Positions 1 to 12,323 of a stretch of 64,000 bases of DNA are shown here, piece after piece. Location: NCBI GenBank assembly GCA_964020085.1, contig OZ026608.1, positions 20,999,812 to 21,063,811 on the forward strand, read 5' to 3'. How positions within the stretch are numbered: position 1 is the first letter of the stretch; each line of letters starts with the position of its first letter. The DNA is from Micromussa lordhowensis. Its lineage: Eukaryota > Cnidaria > Anthozoa > Scleractinia > Lobophylliidae. The position numbers and the translations under genes are program-made. The notes under the pieces were generated by a model. That model was given only the letters and a program-made list of their open reading frames with translations. It was not told where the DNA came from and did no database searches.

Positions 1-871
1 ATTGACGATAAAAATTAGCCAATGAGCGCGCAAGAATTTCTGCAGTTATCGTAAAAATCCAATTATATGCATTTTTTACCACTTTTATGTCTTTATTTGT
101 GATTTTCTTGAATTTTCTTCAGTGAAATCTTCCAAAATTCTCACAATTCGTCAAATCCTGTGAGATGGGAATTTTAAACACAAATAAAGTAGGGGTTGTA
201 AAGTCAGTTTACAAATGTCTTTTACTGCTTCTGAAAAACTGGTCAGATAGATTTCCCTGAAGAATGAGTGCCAGCTATAGTAAAGTATTTATTACCAGTC
301 TGCCAAATTGTACGGAATTGTACAGAATTTCACCAAAGGAAACATGAGAAAATTGACTTTTATGATGTGTTGACATCATAAAATATTGAAAGACACTGAC
401 ATTCTCCTTTGAGTGCTAGAGGTTACTTTTAGAAGCTTTTATTCCTAACATGAATGCAATCATAAAACTATAGGGAGCCACTTTAATTAGGGGATCATTT
501 TTTCCCCTGTTGGCATCATGTTCCCACTGTGTTCCTTAGACAGGATAGCTACAGTGTAAATTGTATCAGCTAAATGCCCAGCTGAATGAAAAGCAAATCC
601 TATGCTTGAAGCTTAACTTCCAATGTTTCAGAAACAAAGTAAAGCTAGTTTTTGTTTTTCCCTTGGTCAGGGTGCTATTGTTTGGGCTTGTTCCTTAAGT
701 GGGGTATCGTTCAATTTGCATTTACTTCACCCTTAACTTAAACAGGGTCAGCATTAAGACCCTTTGTGGCAAACACCTATTCAAAATTGAAGCGAGTAAC
801 CCTAGCTCCCCCCGCAATAACACAATATTAAAGGAGCAATTACCAACTGAGTTGTTTTGTTTTCTTCTAAG
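1..871. other. 5' flank/intron of the first LAPTM-like gene, no exon recognised
   Basis: AT-rich sequence with no coding exon that I can support. By comparison with the two complete paralogues downstream, the first two exons of the gene whose third exon starts at 872 should lie here or left of the window. I did not find the conserved Cys-rich first exon (CCxCDLRTG) or a second exon ending in AAAG before a GT. The stretch is therefore probably intron 2 or beyond. Confidence 0.4.
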
Positions 872-3800
872 TTGTCATCCACTTGAGTTATGCTGCCATT
901 GCGTTTGCGGCAATCTCGCTGTTGGTAAATTTTTCACTGCTGGTATCCTATGGCATGGTAAGTGACCACAATAACAACAACAACAACAACATTTATTTAT
1001 ACCAGAAAAAAACAGAAAAAAAATACATAGATTTGAAACATACAAATATGGTAAGCTGCCTATAACATCCATATGGCTAAAAAATTAAGCAGCTATCTAT
1101 AAGATACAATTAACTAAATTAGGGTCATGTGTATTAAATATAAAGTAATAGCAACTTAATAAATAGAAATATAGATAAATATATGCAACAAAGTTAAAAG
1201 CTAATATTACAACAGGGCAAGGAAAAGGAAAAAAAAATAATAAAACTAATGCATTACGAAAAGCAATAATGATATTTACATCACCAAGAGTAAAGAGACA
1301 AGCAATAGTAAAACTGTTACCGGTAACAATGTAATATAGTGTTAAATGTAGAGAAGAAAAATAAGTAAGCTTAAGTGCATATTATGGAGACAGTTTTCAC
1401 ACATTATCCAAACAGGAGAATTGGAGTAACTGTGTCACAGAGTTGAGCCAAATTAAGACATAAGAAAATGGTCACTAAATTGATTGAGATACAATAGGAT
1501 AACCAACTTAAACAGTGAAGAAATATTTCAGTAACACTAGTTACAGATATAAAAGGAATTTAAGATTAAAATTATGGCAACATTGTTTTCTGAAAAACTG
1601 TTAGGCTGAATAATTTTTAAAGTTGATCTTGTTTCTTTGTCACCTTTAATTATTATGCAGGACTGGTAGACATATTTGTTTGTAATGGAGCTATGGTTTC
1701 ATAATGTAGATCCATAGAAGTGATTTCTATGCTAACATTAAGTTTCATAGCAAGTATTAGGCAAACAGTGAAAAAAAGACTAAATGTGACAGTCCCTTTA
1801 AGTGAACTATCAATACAAGGGATATACATTGTACACCAAGTTCGTTGAAGTAAATTTTTAAAAAGTAATTCTGGCCATGGATAACTGTAATAGAGTTATT
1901 TTGTGTAGGAATTATATATTTTTAAGAAATTCAGAGACCCCTTGGTTTTCCAAACATCCAGCTAAAACACTCTATTAGCACATACATGTATACACTTTAT
2001 TCCCATGTCTGTCTGCCTACTCTATCTCTTGGGCTCTGTAGCAGTGTTTTTTTTTTATGTGACCATACTGTTCATTTATTTTTATTCCTTCGTTTCAGGT
2101 CTTTGTGTATTATTAATTATTTTCGACTTGTTTTTGTCTGTGTTTTGCAGAGGAACAGATTTTTGGCCTATCCTTGGGTGTTGTGGAGTCTCTTTGAACT
2201 TCTGTACACTTTGGGAGCAACCATTTTTCTCATTGCTGTCTGGCATGGAGTGAGTTTTATCTTGAACTGTTACTCACTGTTAGTAAATTTTTGAATAAAA
2301 AGCACCTTCAGTTCACTCAAGTATGAAAGAACTTAAAGGAACTGCATCACAGTTTCTGCATCTTGAAAGCCTTGGTTTATATTTCTCAAGCATGTAATTT
2401 GTAATTTGTATTTATCCTCTCCAACCTTAACCATCCTTGTTCCTTGATGGTTTAGTATTATCTCTTTGGTGTTTTTCTATCTTAGTAAACTCTTATTTTC
2501 AGGCCTCCTTGAATTTAAAGTGGTACTATGACTAAAATTGCATCTTTCCTATCTAAACATCTACAGGTGTATAGACAAGTAGTCTGTATGAAAATTTGAA
2601 ATTTGATCATAGTGCCACTTTAAAGGTAATTTTGTAGATGGCCAAAATAACTCAAAATACTGTCACTGCAAGCTCCATTGACTAAATTTTTGTTATTCCT
2701 AGTTTGCCTATTTCTTCATTGGAACAGTCCTTGGATGGGTCCTGTCCGTAAGTTGTGATCTATATACTTTAAACTGATCATTACTAAAGACTTAAGTGTG
2801 TTTGCATTTCCGAAGCATATAAAACGTTACCTCGTGTCAGAACAAAGCAGAACCAATTTTCCACAGAAGTATTTTAAAGTCTGTAAATTCGTAAGTCATT
2901 TATTTACTATTTCTGTAATTTTTTATTTATTTTTTTACTCCTTTAATTATTGTTGTCAGTAATTCGTATCTTTAATCATCTGCTTTCTCTTCATAACATA
3001 AATTGTGCGGGGAGCTAACTAGAAAACCTAACAGTTCACTTAGCTCCCCAGCTCGCAACCTACTAATCAACTACATGTAAAATAAAAACATCTTCTGAAA
3101 CTGTATCTAGAATATAAAACCACATGTCAAAATCAATATGCGCTAAATAAAACATTATTATTATTATTGTGTGATATTTTTGAACTAAGGGGAAGGATTT
3201 TATAAAGTTTGTATGTTCCACGCTGTATGTGATTTTTTAATTGTTTACTGCTTTTTATTTAGATCTATTTCATCATCGTGGTTTTCTCATACATTGAGGC
3301 TCTTCGTGAAGACCCTTCAGGAGGGTTAGCTGGGTTTCCATCAGATACCATGGTAACCATCATGATTTAAAATAATTTTCCTGTTATAATTTATCCAGTG
3401 CCAAATATGGACTTCATAGACTTAATCACTTGCTATAAGGGGGCCACTATAAAGGGGCATCTTTAGGGTAGGGTAGCTATGTAAGGCATATGTTATTTTT
3501 GGTAATTATTTTGCTGCAAAATATATATTAATGTCAAATTTTGTTAGATGATTGCCACTAAAATATTCTTGGCTGCAAACAAGTCATTGGATTATACAGT
3601 GTAAAGTACTTAGTATTGCATTCTAGTCCAGCCTAGTTAAATCTAGGCTTGTTAGTCTAGTATGGGCTTGAACTGTGTAGTCTCTTCTAGTCTATTCTAG
3701 CTTATTCTATTCTGGGCTGGTCTAGTCAAGCCTAATCTGGTCTCGTTTAGTTAAATAGTCCAGTTTATTCTGGTCTTGTCTTGATTTGCCTGGTCTGGTC

Positions 3801-4018
3801 TGTTCTAGTCTAGTCTAGTCTAGCTTAGTCCAGTCTAGTCTAATCTAGTCTAGTTTAGTCTAGTCTAATCTAGTCTAGTCTTACCTAATCTCCTAGTCTA
3901 GTCAGATCTAGTATAGTCTAATCTTTTCTGGTCTAGTCTGGTTTTTATCTTCTCTTATTATTCTTTTTGTTACTCGCAGGTCCGTGTTGGTGGTCCTGCT
4001 TATGCCAAGTTTCCATGA
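872..4018 (+). CDS. LAPTM-like four-pass membrane protein, first copy (3' five exons)
   Basis: These are the last five exons of a small integral membrane protein paralogous to the two genes downstream. Exons: 872-957, 2151-2249, 2703-2747, 3263-3352 and 3980-4018 (stop). The lengths 86/99/45/90/39 and the phases match the other copies. Visible segments are a hydrophobic helix ending SLLVNFSLLVSYGM, then RNRFLAYPW with a long helix, a third short segment FAYFFIGTVLGWVLS, and IYFIIVVFSYIEALREDPS, followed by a short tail VRVGGPAYAKFP. The family resembles LAPTM4/5 endosomal-lysosomal four-pass proteins by its Cys-rich RTG start, seen in the paralogues, and by its helix layout. That assignment is inference. 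Exons 1-2 are missing from the window. The last intron carries a pentanucleotide array. Donors are normal GTRAGT except GTAACC at 3353. Confidence 0.75.
3600..3955. repeat. TCTAG/TAGTC pentanucleotide minisatellite
   Basis: About 350 bases of imperfect tandem TCTAG (TAGTC) units, densest between 3790 and 3910, inside the last intron of the first LAPTM-like gene. The array is degenerate at both edges, with variants such as TCTGG and TCTAA. Confidence 0.9.
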
Positions 4019-6189
4019 AGTCCTGTATGAAACCAAGAACAGCTGTTATCCAATGGAAGAGCATGCTTTTTGTTTGTTTTTTTCTATGTTATCGTTTAAG
4101 GCTTCAAAAGTATCTTACGGACGACATTTTGTGCACAAGGGCATGTCTCATTAACCCAAGTTGTAAAGGGTATGTACTCAAAACACGTTGTATAACCTGC
4201 ACAGCAGCCAACCGATCTTAAATAGTTATGGGAATGTACACTGTAGAGAAGACCAATTAAAAGCAAATTTGGAAATTTTAGTGCTATACTTTGTGTTCTT
4301 TGAACCGTTTCAGTTGGTTATCTTTCCTCCTCTGGAGAATGCCGGGTATTGGAAACAATTCCCCTACAAGTCACTGTGCCTTGTGTGTAAGCGTTAAGCG
4401 TCCGTTTCAGTCTCCCGCCGTCTGACACACGCCAACAATATTTCATCCTCGTTGGGCGTATTGAATTTTCTTTGCTTTCCTCCCGCCATTTTTGAAACCG
4501 TTGTTTGACTGAACAAAACGCGAGAATATAGTTGCGCAACAGGCCGAACGTCAGCGAGTGAGACGGTTGTAGAATTTTGATGTACTCCTGTGGGCCTTTT
4601 CCTCGACGATTTCGTCCATTCTGAGAAGTAGAGAAGACCCTGGGTATGATCTTGGCGGTGTGATACTGTTGTTTTACTCGAGGAAAAACCTTGGTGTTTA
4701 CTCGGACTTTCGTAGTACTCTCTCCAGCTGGAATGTGTGACATACACGTATTTTGCATGCGAATTAGCTGGAAACGAGCAATCCTCGTAAAATTGATTCC
4801 TCTACCAAGGGGCTTTTTAATAGATCAGTGCTGGGCCCAAGCTAGTCTGTGTTTGTTGCCCCATGACAGACCATCGATGCGAAGTTGAGAACCAGTTCCT
4901 TAACGCTATTAGAAACTCGATGTCGGCATGTTTGACCGCAATTGCAAGGAAGGCACAATTATCTGGAGAACAAAATAGTGAGGGTGTAACGGACAAATCC
5001 GACAGTTGAGGAGAATGCAGATAGCATGCTTGCAACTGCACTTTGCTCAAGTCGGCGCATTTCGCCTTCCTGAACTCCTTTCCAGGGCTCAGTGGAGGAG
5101 AGAGCAACGGGTCTGTTGGCAGCGTGTAGATAGAAATTATAAATATTATATCCGCTTTATGTACCAGCGGTATGTAGCGTCTGCGACAGGTAAGTACTTG
5201 GTGTATCCCTTATCATAGTGTATTTAGAACGTAGCATAGTATATTTATCCTTATTATAGCGTATTAGATACACTATAATATCTGGAAGGGATATATGAAG
5301 TACTTAGGCTGCGACAAAGGCTAAAGGACCTGAGGCGAAGTTTATCCGGGCCAACATCAAGAGGACGACGATAGATATAAAATAGCCTACTCGTGTATAA
5401 GCTGTTGGTTGGTTGGCTTTTTCGGAGAACAATGTACGCAAGTTTTCAGGCGACAGTTTTGCGACGTCTGTCTCTTTTTCTTTCTTTTTTTCACTTTATT
5501 CAGTCCAGATGTAATATTGTCGTTGTGCGTAATGTTCGTGGTGGTCTAATATATGTTTATTGTACAAGTCAAGCTCTAGTGAACAGTGGCCAGAAAAGCA
5601 TTCCAAACAATTCAAAAATACAGCCAATTATTTCGTATTATTTAGCATCAAAGAAACACAAAGCTATGCTGTTCTTCTTAAGAAAGGATTGAGTGCTTTA
5701 AGGTAATGAAAAGCCAGAAAATATCGATGTATGTACATTTATAGCTTTATGACAATTTTTTTTCACTAGTAATCTCGCAATCTGATTGGCTCGCGTCACT
5801 GTGTCACGTAATGCCGCCTTTTTCAGCTCCGCTCTGAACAAAAAACGTTCTTTTGGACGTTGACATTGTGGTAAAAAGAAATCGAAATGTGGTTTAGCGT
5901 TGTCTGTACTCTCATCGACAACGATACGCGTCATCACAGTGGCTGCGCCTCGTGAGTCCGCAACATTTAATTTCAACTCAAGCAAAAAAAACAATGTCAA
6001 GATCGAATATCAATTCGCTGCATTGATGAGCGGCTCCTTGAAATAATGTGACGGTAGCAAAGGTCTTGATTGACAGTACCTTCTTCTTAACTACCGTGCT
6101 GACGCATCTGAAAACGCGGTATTGGTATTCTACGGTTCAAGAGAATTCTTACAGCACGATCAGGCCATCGTTTACAGCGGAAAAAAAAC
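4019..6189. other. Spacer and 5' flank of the second LAPTM-like gene
   Basis: No supported coding exon. Roughly 5010-5720 and 5930-6189 are paralogous to 12190-13260 and 13320-13615, upstream of the next copy. For example, the block around the word CGAACTCCTTTCCAGGGCTC is shared, and so is the stretch ending in TTCTTACAGCACG just before the start codon. This is therefore the duplicated 5' region and probable promoter. A 146-codon open frame at 4318-4758 on the minus strand has no recognisable domain and overlaps another open frame, so I do not call it a gene. Confidence 0.6.
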
Positions 6190-9100
6190 ATGATGATTGT
6201 GGTTCGTACGTGCTGCTATGCCTGTGATTTGCGGACAGGCGTTCTGCTCATTGGAATCTTTGGTCTTGTAGGTATTGTATTGTCCCGTCGTTCGGTTTCG
6301 AGTTGTTTGCTCCGTCTATTTATGCTTATAAAATTGCGCTTCTAGATAATGTTATCCACTTACGTATGACCTTGTACTATCTAAGAAGGTCAACGTGATA
6401 AGATTATACGAATGCCAGTTTTGTGTAAAGTCAGTTGAAGTTTGTTGCTGTTTGGGTAAATGTCTAGTTTGAGTACTCGTCATGGATGGTAGGATCACAT
6501 AATTTTGCCACATCAAAATTAAATTTCTTTCTGGAAGAGAGATGGTGATTCACTTTAGGCTTTCAGTCTTCGGATGGAAATTCTCAGGGACGTGATCAAT
6601 AGACGCTGGTCTGTCCTGCAGTCATCTGCACCAGGCTTTGTTCTCGTGACATGGACGTCTTTGGTGTCAAGTTGGCGGATGATGGCGTATTCCAACAAGT
6701 GCCAGTGCTTGGAGCACGGATATCTCCATGCTGTTTTGAAACGATCTGGCATGCGGAACAGCGTGTTGGTGATGGTGAGTGTATGTTCAGCGCAGAGGCC
6801 GAGTACTAGGAGTCCGTTTTGGTTACAGTTTCCAACGCCTTCTTTGCCGATGGCATTTTCCCACAGGTAATGGTGTCTTCCCACTCGCCCGGCATTGAAG
6901 TCGCCGAGTAGCAGGAGTTTGTCTTTTGGAGGAACAGGGTATGTGGTAGCGCTGAGTTGATCATAGAACTAATTTTTCACGTCTTCGTCTGCATCAAGAG
7001 TTGGAACATAGGCAGATAAGAGAGTGATGAAATTGTTCTGTGGTAGGGGGACTCATAAGGTCATGAGTCGTTCGCTGATAGCGGTAGGAGTGAGTTGCCT
7101 CAAGAGACAATGTCAAACCAAGCTCAGAGAGATCCAGAATAACTGGTGGCAGCAAAAAGCGAGTAGACTCCAATGGTGTGCAGACAATCGCGACCTTAAA
7201 AACTTCTATGCAGGTACAAAACAGCTCTACGGTCCAGCACCTTCATCAACTGGGATCCTCCTGGCTACGGACTCCACAATCGTCCTAACGCATCCGCTTG
7301 ACGTCCATCCTTGCAGAGAACACGTCTCTACGCTATGGAACCAGGATCCACTGCTGAGAAGATATCCTGAGAAATGTCCCATCTCATCCCCTCCAATCCT
7401 GGATGAGCCAACCACCATCTCTTGTGGAGTTTGAGAAAGCAATGGAGAGCAAATTGAATGCCCCCAGGAGAGTCCCCTGATCCTGATAACATCCCATATG
7501 AATTGATTCTCATCCTGAGAATGTGGCCGGAAAGTTCCGAAAGACCTCAAAGAGACCGTTGTTATCACCATCTTCAAGAAAGGCGATCGAAAAGCCTGTG
7601 GAAACCATCGTGGCATTTTTCTTCTCTCGATTTCTGGTAAGATTTTGCCCGGGCCCTCTTGAACAGGCTGCAAGTTGTCGCAGAGGAAATCCTCCCTGAG
7701 TCCACGTATGGCTTCCGACAAGCCCGCGGCACCATCGATATGATCTTCTGTGCCAGACAAATACAAGAAAAAAGAAGAGGGCATCAGAAACCACTATTCT
7801 TTGTATTTCACGGCCTTGCAGCCTTAGAACTGAGAAATTGATGTCGGACACGAGCCGACGACGACGAGTTAGCGAGTTCTTTTTGCTTAGTAGGCCTCCA
7901 TAGGAAGACTCGAGCAGGACACGAAATCTGGCTCGCATTGACACACCGAGATAGAGTAGAAATGTAGTAAACATAATCACAACTCAGATAAAATTTAATC
8001 ATGGCAGGATTCATTCAATGATAACCTTGATCAAAACCTACCCATTCCCAGTTTTAACTGGTAGCAAATGAACAAGTGCAAGTGAACTAGGGGTACATAT
8101 TGATTTCTTCCCTTAAAGCGATCCATGTGTACATTGGTTGTGCTAATATCTTCTAATTTAGTTAAATATAAAGATCACTCAGTTTATTTGTTCAGTATTA
8201 TACATCCGCGAAATCTTCCCGCCCTGGCAAAAGGAATCTTCCTTAGTAATTATGAAACCTGTTTTTGGCGCCATTCATTTCGCCATCAAATTTAAGTTAC
8301 TTCTTAACTTATCTAAAAAGACTGGTAAATAGTGCTAAACTAATTCTAACTTTCTCTATTTCTAACAGTTTTACTCAAGTTTTGTGCTATATTCCAATTA
8401 TCATGAATACAAAGATTTTAAAAATCAAGAGGGTTCCGCCCTGGAAGATGAATCACCTGACAAGTACTTGAAAGGTACGTCTGCTATATTTCTTTACTGA
8501 TTGCTTGGCTCAAAGAACGTTTTGTATTTTTGGGTACCCTTTTTAGTCTTAGGGAGCTTTTGGTACATTAACTTGAAGTAAAGTTTGAGGCGCGGTGGCC
8601 TCATGCGCTGGACTCCGGAGCGAGCGCTCCGGGTTCGAGCCCTGGCCGGGGACATTGTGTTGTGTTCTTGGGCAAGACGCTTTACTCACGGTGCCCCTCT
8701 CCACCCAAGTGTATAATTGGGTACCGGCGAATTTAATGCTGGGGGTAACCCTGCGATAGACTAGCATGTCATCCAGGGGGGAGTAGAAATATTCCTAGTC
8801 GCTCCATGCTACTGAAACCAGGATAAGCTCCGGCCTGATGAGCCACTTGGCTCGTATGCAGACTTTACCTTACATGTAATAAGATTAACTAAGATTCGAT
8901 ATATTTTACAGTTTATGCAGACTCAGACGAGAAATTTGTTTTCTTTTGTTAGTTGCTATCCGCTTGAGACTCGTTGGAGTGACTTTTGGAGGTATGTCGA
9001 TGCTGGCAAACGTGCTGTTGCTGTGGTCTTACTGCTCGGTAAGTACAGGTCATCATTTGCCAATCTTGCTCCCGTACTGACTCAAACATTTCCCTCATGA

Positions 9101-10221
9101 GATTTTTTCCCTTCATTTCAGAGAAATCCGTATCTGGCCTACCCTTACTTGTACTTGAACATTTCCATGCTCTTTTACGCTTTCGGATTCACGATCTTTA
9201 GTTTAACCTTTACGGCCTTGGTAAGTCGACCGGAGTTGTTTCTATAACAAGTAGGTAGTTCTCGAGTTGCAGGCCAATGTTTGAGTTGCATTTACGTTGA
9301 AGTGGAAAAGATCACAGTTCCCTCTGTGTTCGAATCGATTATAAAGACGAAATAAAGAACAATACTTAATATAAAATGATAATAATCCGAGTATAAATCT
9401 CAAAATGTTGAGATTGCGAGTTAACGAACTATGTTTTTATTTACAGTTCTCGTATGTATATTTGGTAACTGCTTCGTGGTTCATATTAACGGTAAGTTAT
9501 ACACGCTTTTCTTCCCTTACCTTGGAGCTATATTTTCTTGTGCTATTTCTTCACCGGGATGCGATAAAAATGTTGTTATCGTTTCATAGATCTACCTCAT
9601 GAACGTGGTTTACTCATACGTGCAAACCCTTCGTCAGGATCCATCAGCCTTTGATACTGGCATTGCGGTAATTATATGAGTTGCCCTCTTTTCCTTTGTA
9701 GAATGTTTTTATCCAATTTATTTTTACTTGACTTAATGCGACGTGAAGTGACTTGACTTGACTTGACGTGACGTGACGTGACGTTACTTGACTTGAATTG
9801 AATTGACGTGACGTGACTTGACTTCACTTGACTTGAGTTGACTTGACGTGACGTGACGTGACGTGACGTGCTTTGACGTGACGTGACGTGACGTGACGTG
9901 ACTTAACTTGCCTTGAGTTGACTTGATTTGACTTGACTTGACTTGACTTGGCTTGACTTGACTTGACTGGGTGGCATATTAGGTGACGTCACTAATATTT
10001 TTGCCAGAGAAACAAATTTATAAATAACGAAGTGCAAATCAGGTTTATTTAAGTTCTCGGATTATAGCACAAAGCAGCACCATAAAGCTTTTTTTAACTC
10101 TTGTTCTTATGTACCAACATAAGGATTTCTTTGTTGTTGTCGTTGTTTGTTTTGTTTTTCATTTTATACACAGATGCAGGGTCCACCGTATTCAAGGTTT
10201 CCTGAAGTTCCGACTGAATGA
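6190..10221 (+). CDS. LAPTM-like four-pass membrane protein, second copy (complete, 7 exons)
   Basis: Exons: 6190-6267, 8369-8474, 8953-9038, 9122-9220, 9447-9491, 9590-9667 and 10174-10221. They join into one frame of 179 residues. The protein starts with a Cys-rich stretch RTCCYACDLRTG followed by the first hydrophobic helix. A hydrophilic luminal or extracellular loop follows (exon 2, YHEYKDFKNQEGS), then three further helices (VGVTFGGMSMLANVLLLW, the YLNISMLFYAF region, and YLVTASWFILT with IYLMNVVYSYV), then a cytosolic tail TLRQDPSAFD and the end QGPPYSRFPEVPTE. The Cys/RTG start followed by four helices and a Pro-rich tail is typical of LAPTM4/5 proteins of late endosomes and lysosomes. 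I infer a similar membrane or sorting role. Two AATAAA signals lie at 10443 and 10459. Introns 1 and 2 host a LINE and a SINE. Confidence 0.82.
6545..7840. mobile_element. Rearranged non-LTR retrotransposon (endonuclease inverted relative to RT)
   Basis: A degenerate LINE in intron 1 of the second LAPTM-like gene. On the minus strand, about 7095 down to 6555 encodes apurinic-endonuclease-like protein, with the words LLLLGDFNA, NGLLVLGLCAEHTLTITNT and SKHWHLLEYAIIRQ, typical of the RTE-like elements often annotated as craniofacial development protein 2-like. On the plus strand, about 7095-7840 carries the linker and start of the reverse transcriptase: KLREIQNNWWQQKASRL, then TIFKKGDRKACGNHRGI, then STYGFRQARGTIDMIFCARQ. 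Both halves contain frameshifts and stops, and the RT is cut off before its catalytic motif. The element is dead. Confidence 0.8.
8587..8868 (+). mobile_element. tRNA-derived SINE, family 1, near full length
   Basis: The head contains the pol III B-box-like GGGTTCGAGCCCTGG about 45 bases after GTGGCCTCATGCG. The body contains GGGGGTAACCCTGCGAT and CATCCAGGGGGGAGTAG. The tail ends GAGCCACTTGGCTCGTATGC. Further copies in this window lie at 17679-17976 (opposite strand), 34890-35128 and 38199-38440. It sits in intron 2 of the second LAPTM-like gene and is absent from the corresponding intron of the next copy. Confidence 0.85.
9728..9970. repeat. GACTT/GACGT pentanucleotide minisatellite
   Basis: About 240 bases of tandem five-base units alternating between TTGAC and GTGAC, in blocks of each type, inside the last intron of the second LAPTM-like gene. 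The paralogous intron of the first copy holds a different five-base array, and that of the third copy holds none. Confidence 0.92.
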
Positions 10222-10620
10222 AACTGTCGACAAACTTGCCAACACGTCCAGTTACTGTTTGTTGTTGTTGTTTTAGCATACCGCGTACATTGTTTACTGA
10301 GGTAAACTCTTAGATTGGCTTTCGGAGAAGAGCGCGACGAAAACGGCGGGGTTAGGAAGAGCGACGCTTGGGAACGAATCAGGAAGTACATCAATGTCAA
10401 GAACTAATGAAGTTGCGTGCAATTTATATGTAAGGATAACACAATAAAAAGCACACTGAATAAATTTTTGCTGCCCTTGTCACCGAGTGTATAAAGATCA
10501 AGCGATCAGAACCGTTACAAGATATACACTAATTGATGTAATACGCATCAATACAAAAATGCACGAGTGCTATGAAGCGCGCGCGTTACAACACAGTCCT
10601 AAATGGAATCTAATTACACC

Positions 10621-11226
10621 CTAAAACAAGTCCATTCTAGGGTTACGGCTGATGAAAAAGTCATCACTATTAAGTCCCAGAGGGTGAATTGATCGAAGCC
10701 GGTAGGCCCACTGGACATCCCTATTTTCTTCGTTATAACGCTTGTCTATCAGCAGTACCCTAACATCAGTCAAACACAGATGGTCTGGTTGATTAAGGTG
10801 CCGGTATATGCATTCATCCTAAGCCTTATTTTCAGTCGTAAGCCTTCTGTGGGCATTGAGCCTAGACTTATGGTTATTAAACTTAGTCCTAAATTTTGTA
10901 ATAGTTGATCCTACATACTGCATTTCACATCTGGCGCATGATAACAAATATACAACTTGATCGGAATTACAATCCACATTAAAGTTGATTACAAATTTAT
11001 CACCTGTAACTCTACTCCTAAAATCTATACCGTCAACCCGAAAATCACACACCCTGCATCTGCTACCCCCGCACCTGCAACAGCCCGTATCGTTCACTGG
11101 CGTTTTCATTTCCAAGTGAACTAAAATGTAATTAAGGCTTTTAGGCCTCCTAAATGCCACCATCGGTGGCTGTTCAATGGCTGCTTGCAACATCTCGAGG
11201 ACCTCAAAACAGGGTGTCCTTATAGT
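10621..11226 (-). mobile_element. Penelope-like retroelement fragment, GIY-YIG endonuclease C-terminus
   Basis: The minus strand reads continuously from about 11226 to a terminal stop at 10621-10623, interrupted once by an in-frame TAG at 10819-10821. The protein has a Cys-rich knot (CCRCGGSRCRVCDF), then VVYLLSCARCEMQYVGST, a GIY-YIG core of the Penelope-like type, then FRTKFNNHKSRL. After the stop it continues with ECIYRHLNQPDH and VQWAYRLRSIHPLGLN, which are typical of the C-terminus of these elements. No reverse transcriptase part is present, so this is a truncated copy. It lies downstream of the second LAPTM-like gene at a place where the paralogous region of the third copy has no such insert. 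Confidence 0.8.
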
Positions 11227-12323
11227 GCGTTCGAATATTTACCACTGGAATTGCGCGGTTGCTCAGTAAACGCCATACTTGTTTTGCTGCCGCTCGAATC
11301 AGTTCCGTGAGTTTCAGGAGTAGTGAACAACTTTCTAATAGTGACTTCCAGCTTACCTGCAAGTCCATTGAGATATCCAAAACCTCAAAGATTTTTTTAC
11401 TTGCAACACTAATTTCTGCAAAAATTATTATTTTCTTCTAAGGCCAAAAATCTTAAAAGTAGGATTTCCATCGAAAGACTCGAAAAAGTGGTGAATAAAA
11501 AGTGTTTATTTCAATGTTAAAGAGATCTTCATGATCACTCAATAGGGAGCTTAAGCAAACCACGACGACAATGAGAACGCCGCCAAACTAAAGGCTTAAT
11601 GAGTAAAACAATAGCCGTGCACGTGCGTTATAAATCTTTGTACATTGCTTTGCCGTCCTCTGCAAAACAACAAAACGTTAACTTAAGGACGGCCATTAAA
11701 TTTAACTTCTTAACTACAATCCCAGACAAAAGAGTTGGGACACGAAGTAAGTTCTCCCCTCCCCCCACTTTCAATGTTGATAATCAGGTGATTTTTTCCC
11801 TTTTTGTTGGAAAAAACGCGATATTTTCCAACATTGATTAGGGGGGATGGGGGATACGTGATACAGCTCAAGTGTCCCAACTACTTTTGGCCGGGATTGT
11901 AGCTTCTAGTAAACAGTGTTAAAATATTTCTTACTATCCCTTTTTCTAACAGCTTTCCGCAAGTTATGTTATTTAATCATTCCAGTTTGCATTCCTACAA
12001 AACTCTTACTGCCCAGATCAAAAACAAGTCGAGTACTGTGGATCACAAGTATTTTAAAGTTAGGTCTTTTTTTCAGACTCTCTCTATGCTTTCTTGCTTC
12101 ATCGCTCGACAAGAAATGCACGTTTAAGTGCCTATGAAGTAAACAACAATTGCTGGTTATTGCAGATAGAAGACCCGATAGAAGCTATTTTAAGAATGCT
12201 TGTAACTGCACGTCAGCGTATTTGGCCTTCCCGAACTCCTTTCCAGGGCTCTTCAGTTGGAGGAGAGGGGAATGGGTCTGTTGGCAGCGTTCTATCTGTC
12301 CCGGCCAGGACCCGGTAGCCTGC

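Noticed and set aside
4318..4758. 146-codon minus-strand open frame
   Set aside because: It overlaps a second open frame of similar length and shows no recognisable domain, splice context or paralogue in the other units.
6555..6884. Host gene resembling craniofacial development protein 2
   Set aside because: That name is commonly given to the endonuclease domain of RTE-like LINEs. The adjacent RT fragment and frameshifts show a retroelement.
7227..7784. 185-codon minus-strand frame opposite the LINE RT
   Set aside because: It is the antisense shadow of the degenerate reverse transcriptase read on the plus strand.
9728..9970. CRISPR-like regular array
   Set aside because: The units are five bases without spacers, so it is a minisatellite. 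The TCTAG array at 3600-3955 is rejected for the same reason.
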